Shown in pieces: positions 29,009-38,013 of a DNA stretch of 64,000 bases. How positions within the stretch are numbered: position 1 is the stretch's first letter; every line of letters starts with the position of its first letter. Under the pieces are notes generated by a model that did no database searches, was not told the origin of the DNA, and saw only the letters and a list, made by a program, of their open reading frames with translations. The position numbers and the translations under genes were made by a program. Source of the stretch: Mucilaginibacter sp. UR6-1 (GTDB lineage: Bacteria; Bacteroidota; Bacteroidia; Sphingobacteriales; Sphingobacteriaceae); contig NZ_JAJIWP010000003.1 in assembly GCF_020880975.1 (NCBI RefSeq), forward strand, positions 434,001-498,000, read 5' to 3'.

Positions 29009-29846
29009 GATTGATATTTTCATTAACTGATGTATTGGTGATAAGGAATTTACGTAACATCGCAAGTTCGTCGGTATTAATGAGGTCTACACCGCAGCTC
29101 AGTAATTGCTTCCATACGCATTCTTTTTCGGGCGATGCCCACAGCCGAACCTTTTTGCCCATGCTGTGCGCTTTGGTAACGTAGCTGCACAATAGTCTGC
29201 GTTCGTCATCGGGCATGGTGCCGTTGCCGTCCCAGTTTAACAATGAGCTGTATTTGCAACTGGCCATCTGGTAAACATTGGCATCGCATTTATCCTTGCC
29301 TACATCGCGCAGGTCCTCATCAATAAAAGCCAGGCGCTGCTTTTCGTTTTTTATGGACCGGTAAGGTTTATTGCCTGATAGTACAATGGTTACCTGCCGC
29401 TTTTGCAACCTGCCATTCTCGTAACTTGACAGTATGGAGCTGTATTTTTGCAATAGAGGTTTCAGGGCGCGATAAGTATCTTCAGCACCGGTTTTTATGT
29501 CGATCATCAGGGTTACGGGCGTATCGTACCCCTCAAATACATTGCCCTGCTTTTTAATACGATCAGCCAGTGGTTTCAGGTACAGTTTTTCGAGCGTTCG
29601 GTTACCCTGAAAGAACGGGAAAAAATGTGCCACCACCATTTCGCCATTGATGTAAAAAATGTCGGCCTCAATATGGGTGTAACCATTATCCAGCGCGTCA
29701 AACAATGGGCGTTTGTGCCAGTAATCGTTGTGGGCAAAGCCATTTTGAAGCGGGATTTTTTGAGCCTGGCCGGGTAAGCCGTTGCCAATGAGGAATAACA
29801 GGGTGGCGGTTTTAAGGAATTTTACTATCAAACTTTTCGTTCGCAT
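28977..29846 (-). CDS. Exported glycerophosphodiester phosphodiesterase / PI-PLC-like protein
   Basis: 289 residues. A signal peptide (TATLLFLIGNGLPGQAQ) is followed by a PLC-like TIM barrel with the first catalytic His in GFAHNDYWHKRPLF, EADIF for metal binding, a second His in MVVAHFFPF, and C-terminal LINTDEL. The pattern matches the Bacteroidota PI-PLC/GDPD-like group. It likely hydrolyses a phosphodiester on a lipid head group in the periplasm. It converges on the GT cluster with a 32-nt overlap, and a link to glycolipid turnover is possible but unproven. Confidence 0.82.
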   Translation of the reverse strand: MRTKSLIVKFLKTATLLFLIGNGLPGQAQKIPLQNGFAHNDYWHKRPLFDALDNGYTHIEADIFYINGEMVVAHFFPFFQGNRTLEKLYLKPLADRIKKQGNVFEGYDTPVTLMIDIKTGAEDTYRALKPLLQKYSSILSSYENGRLQKRQVTIVLSGNKPYRSIKNEKQRLAFIDEDLRDVGKDKCDANVYQMASCKYSSLLNWDGNGTMPDDERRLLCSYVTKAHSMGKKVRLWASPEKECVWKQLLSCGVDLINTDELAMLRKFLITNTSVNENINLTKKARVASL

Positions 29847-30027
29847 ATTAAGTTAAATTTCTTAATTCAAATGTCGGTTTAGGGTATGTTTAAATGATAA
29901 AATCAAGGTTAAATAAACTCTAAATCAGTAAGTTTTAAATTAATTTATTGTAATTAGCCATCAAAATACACCATCAGTATCACGAACTTATTTACGGTGA
30001 TGATGTTTAGTTATTTTAATTTGTGTA

Positions 30028-30924
30028 ATGCTTAGACAACTTGCCAGCAAAAAGGATAATGATTTTGAGTGGATCGATATATATGAACCACAGCATGAGG
30101 AGATACATGAAACCGCCCAAAAGTATGGTTTACACGAGGAACTGTTAGATGACAGCCTGCAACCCGACCACCTGCCCAAGTATGAGCAGATGGAGCATTA
30201 CGCTTTCATTATTTTCAGGATACATACCGATACCAGGGTACGTGAGGCCGATACCGTGCAGCAGCTTACCCATAAGGTAGCCATATTTTATGCTAAGGAT
30301 TTTATTGTGACCATTCACCGTAAGCCGCACAAGCTGATAGATACGCTGGGCGAGGAAGTGAAGAAGGGAAAATGCAACAGTAGCTATCACTTGCTTAACA
30401 ATATTATTAAAGCCTGCCTGCTTACTTATGATGAACCATCAAATCACCTGTCGCGTAGTTTGGAGTATTATGAGGAACAGATATTTTTACGCACCCGAAA
30501 GGCGCCGCTTTTAAAAGGTATGTATTTTTTAAAACGCAAAGCCGACCTGGTAAGGCGTATGCTGATGCTGTCATATGATATTATTGATACCATTGATGCC
30601 GAGGAGGGGGATGTGAACACCCGCGATACCCGCGACCTGTATGTACGCCTGCAAAATATTTATGATGCCTTGTCCGAAAATATAAACCACCTGCTTAACC
30701 TGTATTTTAACGTATCCGCGCAGCGCACTAACGAAACGGTACGCATACTCACCGTATTCTCGGTGTTTTTTATGCCGCTGACCTTTATAGTGGGCATCTA
30801 CGGAATGAACTTTGAATTTATGCCCGAGCTGCACGAAAAGTATGGCTATCCTGGGGTTTTAGGCGTAATGGTAATTATTACAGTGCTGATTTACCTTTGG
30901 TTCAGGCGCAAAGGGTGGTTATAA
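30028..30924 (+). CDS. corA: CorA-like magnesium/divalent cation transporter
   Basis: 298 residues. An N-terminal cytoplasmic alpha/beta domain precedes a long coiled helix (RRMLMLSYDIIDTIDAEEGDV). Two C-terminal membrane helices carry the GMN selectivity motif at residues 259-261 (YGMNFEFMPE) and a basic C-terminus (WFRRKGWL). It is a homopentameric inner-membrane channel for Mg2+ or Co2+. It is monocistronic. A TTAATTTG near-consensus -7 box ends about 4 nt before the ATG, as at several other starts here. Confidence 0.93.
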   Translation: MLRQLASKKDNDFEWIDIYEPQHEEIHETAQKYGLHEELLDDSLQPDHLPKYEQMEHYAFIIFRIHTDTRVREADTVQQLTHKVAIFYAKDFIVTIHRKPHKLIDTLGEEVKKGKCNSSYHLLNNIIKACLLTYDEPSNHLSRSLEYYEEQIFLRTRKAPLLKGMYFLKRKADLVRRMLMLSYDIIDTIDAEEGDVNTRDTRDLYVRLQNIYDALSENINHLLNLYFNVSAQRTNETVRILTVFSVFFMPLTFIVGIYGMNFEFMPELHEKYGYPGVLGVMVIITVLIYLWFRRKGWL

Positions 30925-31109
30925 TGCTGATAAAATATGTCCTGCTATTATAAGTCATCCGGATACTTAATACATGAAAGAACTTGGAATAGGTTAACAT
31001 GTTAATAAAAACTTTGCGCCCTTTTGGCATAAACCATTACCTTTAGCGTCACCCAAAAGTTACTCTGGCAGGTGTAGATAATCTGATTGTCACAATGTCA
31101 GCCCTGTAC

Positions 31110-31141
31110 TTGTGGCAAGCAATTTGATTAGTATATATTTG
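31110..31141 (+). promoter_or_regulatory. Promoter of trxA
   Basis: TTG (31110-31112), a 21-bp spacer and TATATTTG (31134-31141) fit the Bacteroidota TTG-N(17-23)-TAnnTTTG arrangement. The ATG follows 27 nt later. Confidence 0.65.
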
Positions 31142-31168
31142 TATAACAAAATTTAAAAAGAAGAAATC

Positions 31169-31486
31169 ATGGCTTTAGAAATAACTGATGCAAACTTCGA
31201 GGAACTTGTATTAAAATCAGATAAACCGGTATTGGTTGATTTTTGGGCAGAGTGGTGCGGCCCTTGTCGCATGGTAGGCCCGGTAGTTGAGGAGTTGGCT
31301 AAAGAATACGATGGCAAGGCCGTTGTAGGTAAAGTTAACGTAGATAACAATCCCGGCATATCAATGAAGTTCGGCATCCGTAATATTCCAGCGTTGTTGT
31401 TCTTTAAGAATGGCGAGATCGTTGACAAACAGATCGGCGCGGTGCCAAAATCAATTTTAGCAAATAAACTGAGCGCTCAGGTATAA
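31169..31486 (+). CDS. trxA: Thioredoxin
   Basis: 105 residues, the whole thioredoxin fold. The active site WCGPC is at residues 29-33 (FWAEWCGPCRM), with cis-Pro in RNIPALLFFKNGE. No signal peptide, so it is the cytoplasmic general disulfide reductase. It has its own promoter (31110-31141) and terminator (31516-31544), so it is a monocistronic gene. Size and residues are those of classical thioredoxin 1. Confidence 0.96.
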   Translation: MALEITDANFEELVLKSDKPVLVDFWAEWCGPCRMVGPVVEELAKEYDGKAVVGKVNVDNNPGISMKFGIRNIPALLFFKNGEIVDKQIGAVPKSILANKLSAQV

Positions 31487-31515
31487 TGCTCCTGTCGTTT
31501 TCTTTAATATAAAAT

Positions 31516-31544
31516 AAGCGGTGCTATATAGTGCCGCTTTTTTT
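31516..31544 (+). terminator. Intrinsic terminator of trxA
   Basis: The stem AAGCGG / CCGCTT has an inner imperfect part and is followed by a run of seven T. It lies 30 nt past the trxA stop. Confidence 0.8.
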
Positions 31545-31585
31545 ATGCGTTATGGTTTCACCGGTCAAATAACTACTTTAGTATA

Positions 31586-32506
31586 ATGGCAAAATTAAGC
31601 GACGATCAGCATATCAGGCAACTGGCTAACCTTGAATTGCTGGCCAGGCAGGTGGTTGAGGGTTTTATAACCGGTTTGCACCAAAGTCCGTTTCATGGCT
31701 TTTCGGTAGAGTTTGCCGAGCACAGGCTGTACAATAATGGTGAGTCGGTTAAGAATATCGACTGGAAACTGATGGCCCGTACCGATAAGCTGTTTGTTAA
31801 ACAGTTTGAGGAGGAAACCAACCTGCGTTGTTACTTATTGCTTGATACCTCATCATCCATGAATTATCCTGAAAAGGGTACCAGTAAATTACAGTTTTCT
31901 GTTTACGCGATAGCATCGCTCATGTACCTGCTCAAAAAACAGCGCGATGCCTTTGGATTATGCACTTTTGCCGACAAAATTGATTTTTTAAGTAGCGCAC
32001 GATCAACAGGCACACATTTATACTACCTGTTTGCCGAACTGGAAAAGGCCTATACCAACGCGCAGATTAATACTACTACAAACATTACAGGCGTGCTGCA
32101 CCATATTGCTGCCGAGGTACACCAGCGCTCGCTCATTATTGTTTTTAGCGATATGCTCGAGAATAGTGTTGATAACGATAAATTGCAGAAACTGTTTGCC
32201 GCCATACAACACCTCAAATTCAGCAAGCACGAAGTGGTGATATTTAACGTAACCGATAAAAAGCACGAAATTGATTTTGAGTTTGATAACCGCCCGCATC
32301 ATTTTATTGATATGGAGAGCGGCGAGGAGATCAAAGTACACCCTAACCGCATACGTGAAGCCTATCGCGCATCCTTACAGCAATACCGCCATCAGCTCGA
32401 ACTCAAATGCGCCCAGTACAACATAGACATAATTGATGCCGACATTAGTGCGGGATACAATGATGTGCTGAAAGCGTACCTTATTAAACGAAACAGAATT
32501 ATTTGA
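31586..32506 (+). CDS. DUF58 domain protein
   Basis: 306 residues. The DUF58 signature is at the N-terminus (HQSPFHGFSVEFAEHRLYNNGESVKNIDWKLMA, given here only as the region of residues 32-65). A von Willebrand A-like fold follows, with a MIDAS-like start (LLLDTSSSMN) and later SLIIVFSDML. DUF58 proteins usually sit beside a MoxR ATPase and batA/B genes; none of these is here, so this is an orphan copy. The function is unknown. A palindromic repeat follows at 32513-32630. Confidence 0.9.
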   Translation: MAKLSDDQHIRQLANLELLARQVVEGFITGLHQSPFHGFSVEFAEHRLYNNGESVKNIDWKLMARTDKLFVKQFEEETNLRCYLLLDTSSSMNYPEKGTSKLQFSVYAIASLMYLLKKQRDAFGLCTFADKIDFLSSARSTGTHLYYLFAELEKAYTNAQINTTTNITGVLHHIAAEVHQRSLIIVFSDMLENSVDNDKLQKLFAAIQHLKFSKHEVVIFNVTDKKHEIDFEFDNRPHHFIDMESGEEIKVHPNRIREAYRASLQQYRHQLELKCAQYNIDIIDADISAGYNDVLKAYLIKRNRII

Positions 32507-32512
32507 TCATTA

Positions 32513-32630
32513 GGCGTTGGTCATTAGTCATTGGGCATTTATAATTAATCATTAATGAATTATTTACATTGATGATAGCTGTATAAATATCATTGCCGAA
32601 TGCCCAATGACAACTCTAATGACCAACGCC
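32513..32630. repeat. Long inverted repeat (GGCGTTGGTCATTAGTCATT type)
   Basis: The 26-nt left arm (32513-32538) is the exact reverse complement of the right arm (32600-32630), apart from a 5-nt insertion (aactc) in the right arm. The loop is A+T-rich. Such 'cattagtcattgggcat' words are typical of intergenic repeats in Bacteroidota. It lies between the DUF58 gene and GH130 and may terminate transcription. Confidence 0.75.
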
Positions 32631-32784
32631 CAATCACAATTATAAAAAAAAATAAACCAATCGTTTTGCGGATTGTGTTTAGTGGTATACGCAACATTTT
32701 TTGCGTTTATTGAGTAAAAAACAATAAAAACAAGGCAATCAAATTGCCAATATAGCTGTTAGTGATAAAACTTATTTATTATAT

Positions 32785-34251
32785 ATGAGACTTCCTATTG
32801 TACGCAAGCCAATAAGAGTTAACCCGGATTCGAGGCGCGTAATAGCCAGATTTTTCTTTAATGGTAATGACCGCGCCAAGCAGGTAATACAAAAAGTAAT
32901 GGTGATAAGTGAGGATGCCGCCTTTGGCATTGTATCGCCCATATTGCAGGAGTATTCAAAACGCCACCGTAATATTACCCGCGTGCTTAACCGCCATTGC
33001 AGCAAGTTAAAGCCGCTTTTTGAGGAGCTGGGTATTGATTTTGATTCGCTTTCGGTTTACCGTAAGTTGCTGATAGGGTCATATTTTACGCATGAATACT
33101 CAATTGAGTCGGCCGCCTTCTTTAACCCATCCATTGTTGATGATCCTGATCAAACCGAACTGGAAGAGGGCCAGCGCCGCGTAATCATGAGTTTCAGGGC
33201 GGTAGGCGAGGGGCACATATCCTCAATTACCTTTCGCCGGGCTTTGTTTGATGAAAAGAACAACATCACTGTACTACCTGCCGGTAACTATATTGATGAA
33301 GCCGAAATTGTGCGTAACGCTGTTTACAATAAAAAACTGTTTTTTGATAAGGCTATAGCTACCCAAATTGATATTGGTGTACTTAAAGAGCTTGAATCAA
33401 AGCTTGATCACCATTTTGAATATTCAAACCTGCGCCGTATCATTCTCGATTCGCAAAAAATGCAGGAAAGCGACGCATATAAGCTGGAGTATGATAAAAT
33501 ATTGTGGCTGGCTGATTCATACTACGAAATCGTATTTTCATTAGATACTGATATATCAGACCGGGTGATCTTCCCGATATCTGAATACGAGCGAAAAGGT
33601 ATTGAGGATGCCCGTTTTGTAAAATTTACTGATGATGATGGCAGTACCACCTATTACGCTACTTATACGGCTTATGATGGTGCGCTGATTATGCCTAAGC
33701 TGCTGCAAACTACTGATTTTTATAGCTTCAGGATAATGCCATTATATGGCGATGGGGCCCAAAACAAAAATTTGGCCCTTTTTCCGCGCAAAATAAATGG
33801 TAAATACGCCATGATATCTCGCATTGATGGCTGCAATAACTACATCATGTACTCGGATAAGATAAACATCTGGGAAAAACCGGTGCTGTTGCAGGAGCCA
33901 CGCTTTACCTGGGAGTTTATACAGATAGGTAACTGTGGTTCGCCAATTGAAACTGAGCATGGCTGGATCATGATAACCCACGGTGTTGGCCCAATGCGCC
34001 GTTACGTACTTGGCGCGAGTTTGTTAAAGCTGGATGACCCATCAATTGAGATAGGCCGTTTAAAGGAACCGCTTATCATCCCTAACAGTGATGAGCGTGA
34101 GGGTTACGTGCCAAACGTTATTTACTCATGCGGGTCTATAGTAAACAATAATAAACTCATCATTCCGTACGGCTTGTCAGACTACTCAACCTCATTTGTT
34201 GAAGTTGATATGGATGAGCTGATCAATAAACTAAAGGCAGACGGGATATAA
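32785..34251 (+). CDS. Glycoside hydrolase family 130 protein (phosphorylase/hydrolase of beta-mannosides)
   Basis: 488 residues of the five-bladed GH130 propeller with a long N-terminal helical extension (about 1-110). Motifs seen are FFNPSIVDDPDQ, MSFRAVGEGHISSITFR and the C-terminal TEHGWIMITHGVG with RYVLGASLLKLDDPS. GH130 members are phosphorylases on beta-1,4- or beta-1,2-mannosides, or hydrolases. No signal peptide, so it is cytoplasmic. The large form with extension often occurs with GT4 genes in other bacteria (recollection); such a pair is present here 8 kb away at 42410. Subfamily not assignable by eye. Confidence 0.88.
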   Translation: MRLPIVRKPIRVNPDSRRVIARFFFNGNDRAKQVIQKVMVISEDAAFGIVSPILQEYSKRHRNITRVLNRHCSKLKPLFEELGIDFDSLSVYRKLLIGSYFTHEYSIESAAFFNPSIVDDPDQTELEEGQRRVIMSFRAVGEGHISSITFRRALFDEKNNITVLPAGNYIDEAEIVRNAVYNKKLFFDKAIATQIDIGVLKELESKLDHHFEYSNLRRIILDSQKMQESDAYKLEYDKILWLADSYYEIVFSLDTDISDRVIFPISEYERKGIEDARFVKFTDDDGSTTYYATYTAYDGALIMPKLLQTTDFYSFRIMPLYGDGAQNKNLALFPRKINGKYAMISRIDGCNNYIMYSDKINIWEKPVLLQEPRFTWEFIQIGNCGSPIETEHGWIMITHGVGPMRRYVLGASLLKLDDPSIEIGRLKEPLIIPNSDEREGYVPNVIYSCGSIVNNNKLIIPYGLSDYSTSFVEVDMDELINKLKADGI

Positions 34252-34273
34252 CCGGCTAACTTATAGTAAAAGC

Positions 34274-34308
34274 AAAAGGGGCATATTCATTTTGAATATG
34301 CCCCTTTT
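34274..34308 (+). terminator. Intrinsic terminator after GH130
   Basis: A 15-bp perfect stem (AAAAGGGGCATATTC / GAATATGCCCCTTTT), 22 nt after the GH130 stop. It is also placed to serve the convergent gene ending at 34331. Confidence 0.92.
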
Positions 34309-34330
34309 ATATGTTAAATTTTTGGGGTGT

Positions 34331-34984
34331 TTATGATAATGCTGTTTGCTCCCTTTTACGGAATACAAAGAATGCTATAAGCCCCAGCAACAGCGCGCCG
34401 CCACCATATATGGCTATTTTGCCTGTTTGCGAAACGCCGCTTGGTTCGGTGTTTACATACTGATCTGTACGTTGTAAAGCTTCAGAGGTTTTAATTGAGC
34501 TAAAAAAAGCTTTGTTTTCGGCCTTAACCAAATCCTTACGGCTTTCAGGGTACATGTACTCAAAGGTATACGTAGCATCTTTAGTGTAGATCACCGCGAA
34601 ATCCCTCAGCTCAACACCACTGCCATTATCAGCTTCAAGAGCAAATATTCTGGCTTTAAGGTTACCAATGGTAGTATCGCGTGCATTTAATACACTACCT
34701 GATGATTGACCCTGAACTTTTTTAATGTATTCCTTAAATACATTGTTCAAGTCTTTTTCTTTTTCAAGCGGTTTGTTGTTTCCGTTTGATGAACGTATAA
34801 CAACCATATAGCCTAACGAACCACTGCCTGAATATATTTTTTGTCCTAATGTGTCTTTTACTTCATGTTCAACAGGTAGGTTGACAGAAACAACACTATC
34901 AATTTTTATCGGCTTTAATTCCTGCGCACTTGCTGCAAAACTGAAAGCCATTATGCCGAGTATAAATAATGCTATCTTTTTCAT
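34331..34984 (-). CDS. Hypothetical exported protein with C-terminal membrane anchor
   Basis: 217 residues, family not recognised. A signal peptide (IALFILGIMAFSFAASAQ) is followed by a ~145-residue alpha/beta region facing the periplasm (SVNLPVEHEVKDTLGQ, ARIFALEADNGSGVELRDF). A C-terminal hydrophobic helix (IYGGGALLLGLIAFFVF) then ends in a basic tail RKREQ. The topology is signal plus single C-terminal anchor with the bulk outside the cytoplasm. It converges with GH130 and shares its terminator. Confidence 0.75.
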   Translation of the reverse strand: MKKIALFILGIMAFSFAASAQELKPIKIDSVVSVNLPVEHEVKDTLGQKIYSGSGSLGYMVVIRSSNGNNKPLEKEKDLNNVFKEYIKKVQGQSSGSVLNARDTTIGNLKARIFALEADNGSGVELRDFAVIYTKDATYTFEYMYPESRKDLVKAENKAFFSSIKTSEALQRTDQYVNTEPSGVSQTGKIAIYGGGALLLGLIAFFVFRKREQTALS

Positions 34985-35200
34985 ACACTAAGCATTGCTA
35001 TAACTATGCCAATACGTATGTTTTTGTGTACAAAATAGCATATGTAACACGTGTAAATTTATTGATTTGGAAATATATTGTAAAGCAAAAATTATTATAA
35101 ATAATTGAATATAAGGTATTTATGTTTAATTTAAAATTGTGGATAATTATAAAATATTTATGCTTAACACTTTATTAACTTTACGGTATTGTTACACAAA

Positions 35201-35231
35201 AAAAGCCTGTTCAGTACACTGACAGGCTTTT
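35201..35231 (-). terminator. Intrinsic terminator of the M3 peptidase gene
   Basis: Stem AAAAGCCTGT / ACAGGCTTTT with an inner paired part (cagt/actg), 19 nt past the minus-strand stop at 35250 and followed by T's. Confidence 0.85.
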
Positions 35232-35249
35232 AAATATTGTTGCTATTTG

Positions 35250-36950
35250 CTACAGTTTTTCCATTTCGCTGCGTACAAACTCCGCAAGTTCTTTAACATA
35301 GGCCGCGTTAAAATCAAACTTAATACCCGCGGTTTCATATATCTCGCGTATGGTTTTGGTGTAACCCAGCTTTAACGCGTCCAGGTATTGCTGTAAACCC
35401 TTTTCAGGGTCTTCCTTATAGTTTTTCCACACTGCGATAGCGCCAAGCTGGGCCATCCCGTATTCAATGTAGTAAAAAGGCACCTCGAAAATATGCAATT
35501 GCTTTTGCCACAGGTTGGCTTCCGCATCCGGATGCCCGCTCCAATCTACAAAGCCGGCACCAAAAGGCTCATAAATTTTGATCCATGCTTCGCGGCGTTC
35601 CTGGGCGGTATGATCGGGGTTGGTGTATATCCAGTGCTGAAACTGATCGACCACGGCTACCCAGGGCAGGGTTTTCAACACATCAATAAGCTGATCTTTG
35701 CGGGCACGTTTCAGGTCTTCCTCGTTATCAAAATAAACGTTCCAGTTATCCATGGAGATCAACTCCATTGACATGGAGGCCAGCTCAGCCACTTCAGACG
35801 GGCAATGTTTGAAATCATTCATCTCCAGGTCGGCTGTTAAAAAGGTATGTACCGCGTGGCCGCCTTCGTGTACCATAGTGGTCAGATCCCTGAAAGTATT
35901 GGCCGAATTCATGAATATGAACGGCGCGCCGGTTTCAGACAGAGGATAATTGTAGCCGCCCGGTGCTTTGCCTTTTCGGCTCTCTACATCAAACAGGCTG
36001 TTATCCTTCATGATCTCCAGGCGCTCGCCCAGGTAGCGGTTAATGTTGCTGAAACACTGTATCGATTTCTCGATCAGGTCATCACCATCCTTAAACGGTT
36101 TAAGCGGTGCTTTGCCTGATATATCTACGTCAACATCCCATGGTTTAAGAGTTTCAAGACCGAGAGCTTCCTTGCGCTTTTCGGCCTGTTCGCGTAATAT
36201 AGGTACAATCTCGGTTTCAATAGCGGCATGAAACTCGTAGCAGTCCTGCGGGGTATAATCAAACCTGCCTAAAGCCTGGAACATATAATCCCTGAAATTC
36301 TCGAACCCGGCATTCAATGCCACTTTATGCCTTAGCGAACGCAGGTGGTCAAACAATTCATCCAGCTTCTCCCTGTCCTGCAAGCGGCGGTTGGTTATCT
36401 TTTCCCAGGCTTCCTGGCGCAAAATACGGTCGGTGCCTTTTAGTAATGCCGATGCCTGCTCAAGCGTAAATTCCTTATCGCCAATGTGCACGCTCATGGA
36501 ACCGGTGATGCCTTGGTACTTTTGCTGCTCTATCTGTATTTCGGTTTGCAGCGGAATGTTCTCTTCCCTGAAAAGCTCAAGCGCTTTACGTATGCCGCGC
36601 AGGTAAACAAAATATTTATCATGGTTCAGTTCATTCACAAACGCGCTGTCTACCAGTTTTTTGTTCAGGTCGTTATTATACGGCGCGGTTTTAGGCTCTA
36701 TCTCAGTAGCAAAGTATTGAAAGTTTTGCAATAACTCTTCGCTGGTGGTATCGCACGTCATGCGGATGTATCGCCAGGCAAAATCCTCTTCCAGTGCAGC
36801 TTCAACCTCACTGCGGTCACGCAGCCATTGCTCCAGTTCATCAACAGAATTTATGGGGCGATTAACTAATTCGGTATAAAAAGGTTCCAGGTTTTCCCAC
36901 TTTATTTCCAGATCAGCAGGAATATATTTGCGTGTTTTTTTGTGTATCAT
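35250..36950 (-). CDS. pepF: M3 family oligoendopeptidase (PepF-like)
   Basis: 566 residues, mostly helical. The gluzincin motif HEGGH at residues 361-365 (TMVHEGGHAVHTFL) has E362 as catalytic base. The third ligand is probably a Glu in EVAELASMSMELI about 25 residues later. The sequence near GAPFIFMNSANTFRDL matches the oligoendopeptidase group. No signal peptide; it is a cytoplasmic peptidase that degrades short peptides. It is monocistronic with its own terminator. Confidence 0.92.
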   Translation of the reverse strand: MIHKKTRKYIPADLEIKWENLEPFYTELVNRPINSVDELEQWLRDRSEVEAALEEDFAWRYIRMTCDTTSEELLQNFQYFATEIEPKTAPYNNDLNKKLVDSAFVNELNHDKYFVYLRGIRKALELFREENIPLQTEIQIEQQKYQGITGSMSVHIGDKEFTLEQASALLKGTDRILRQEAWEKITNRRLQDREKLDELFDHLRSLRHKVALNAGFENFRDYMFQALGRFDYTPQDCYEFHAAIETEIVPILREQAEKRKEALGLETLKPWDVDVDISGKAPLKPFKDGDDLIEKSIQCFSNINRYLGERLEIMKDNSLFDVESRKGKAPGGYNYPLSETGAPFIFMNSANTFRDLTTMVHEGGHAVHTFLTADLEMNDFKHCPSEVAELASMSMELISMDNWNVYFDNEEDLKRARKDQLIDVLKTLPWVAVVDQFQHWIYTNPDHTAQERREAWIKIYEPFGAGFVDWSGHPDAEANLWQKQLHIFEVPFYYIEYGMAQLGAIAVWKNYKEDPEKGLQQYLDALKLGYTKTIREIYETAGIKFDFNAAYVKELAEFVRSEMEKL

Positions 36951-37014
36951 GGTGTAACGTAAACGTTTTAAAATGCTAAGTTATACAATTGAACATCATG
37001 TGCACGTAAAAGGT

Positions 37015-37941
37015 TCAGCGTTTAAATTGTGTTTGCGCTAAATGGCTGATACCGTCGCGGTAAGTGGTTGGTTTTATGCCAAATGCTTTTTCAAATTTTG
37101 AGGAGTCAAAAATATAATCATGATCGTACTGATAATACATTTCAACTGTACCCATCACCGTTTTGTTGAATAAGCCAACCATCCATAACATTGCTTTGTT
37201 AATGCTTGTAAACTTGGGCGCTACGCCAAATTCACCGGCAGCCAGCTCTATTAATTGTTTACCCGTTAACGCGGGTGCTGATGGGGCGTGCCATATCTGA
37301 TTATCACTTTCGGGTGTTTGGCCTAAAAGGTACATAGCCTGGCCTGCATCCGGTACATAGGTAAATGAATGTTTGGTGTTGGCATCGCCTATCCATTGCG
37401 CTTTTTGCCTTTTGGAGAATTTGTCAAGCACCATCATATCATAAAAGCTGTTCATGCTTTCGGCACCGTAAAAATCAGCACCGCGCAATATAGAGGCTTT
37501 GATATTGCCTGCTTTAGCCTCATCCATTAAAGTTGTCGCAACCTTAGCACGTACTTCGCCTTTTACACTTGTTGGGTTGTAATGTGTATTTTCAGTCATG
37601 GCGCCGTTAACCAGGCCATACATGTAAACATTATCAAAAAATATCAGCCGGGCCTGTGTTTCTTTGGCGGCGTCTATTACGTTTTGTATGATGACAGGCC
37701 ATTGTTCGCGCCATATATCCTTATCATACACCAAACCGGCGCACAAGTAAATAACGGTTGAACCTTTTACGGCATTTAGTACTTCGTTACGGTTAAGCAG
37801 ATCAGCCTTTTGCCAGCTAACGTTGTTGCCAGTAAAGGTTGAGGGACGGCGGCTAACCAGTTTAACGTTTTGATTATGATCGATAAGTTGGCGGGTGAGT
37901 GTATTAGCAACCGGACCGCCCGCGCCTAATATAGTGTGCAT
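37015..37941 (-). CDS. NAD(P)-dependent epimerase/dehydratase-like protein
   Basis: 308 residues with an extended-SDR/NmrA-like Rossmann fold. The nucleotide-binding start is TILGAGGPVANTLTRQL. The central VIYLCAGLVYDKDIW is followed by FFDNVYMYG with a Tyr in the active-site region and by LRGADFYG. The canonical YxxxK is not clear, so catalytic type is uncertain. A TAGCTTTG box (37971-37964) lies 22 nt upstream. It is downstream of a Crp/Fnr gene on the same strand (72-nt gap) and could be regulated by it (inference). Confidence 0.82.
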   Translation of the reverse strand: MHTILGAGGPVANTLTRQLIDHNQNVKLVSRRPSTFTGNNVSWQKADLLNRNEVLNAVKGSTVIYLCAGLVYDKDIWREQWPVIIQNVIDAAKETQARLIFFDNVYMYGLVNGAMTENTHYNPTSVKGEVRAKVATTLMDEAKAGNIKASILRGADFYGAESMNSFYDMMVLDKFSKRQKAQWIGDANTKHSFTYVPDAGQAMYLLGQTPESDNQIWHAPSAPALTGKQLIELAAGEFGVAPKFTSINKAMLWMVGLFNKTVMGTVEMYYQYDHDYIFDSSKFEKAFGIKPTTYRDGISHLAQTQFKR

Positions 37942-38013
37942 AGCTTTCTGTTTTTGTATGATACAAAGCTAACCGGCTTAACAGGCTTAAAACGTTAACA
38001 AAAGATAAGTAAT

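Noticed and set aside
31010..31110. Riboswitch-like structure upstream of trxA
   Set aside because: No conserved riboswitch core could be recognised; only the promoter boxes are supported.
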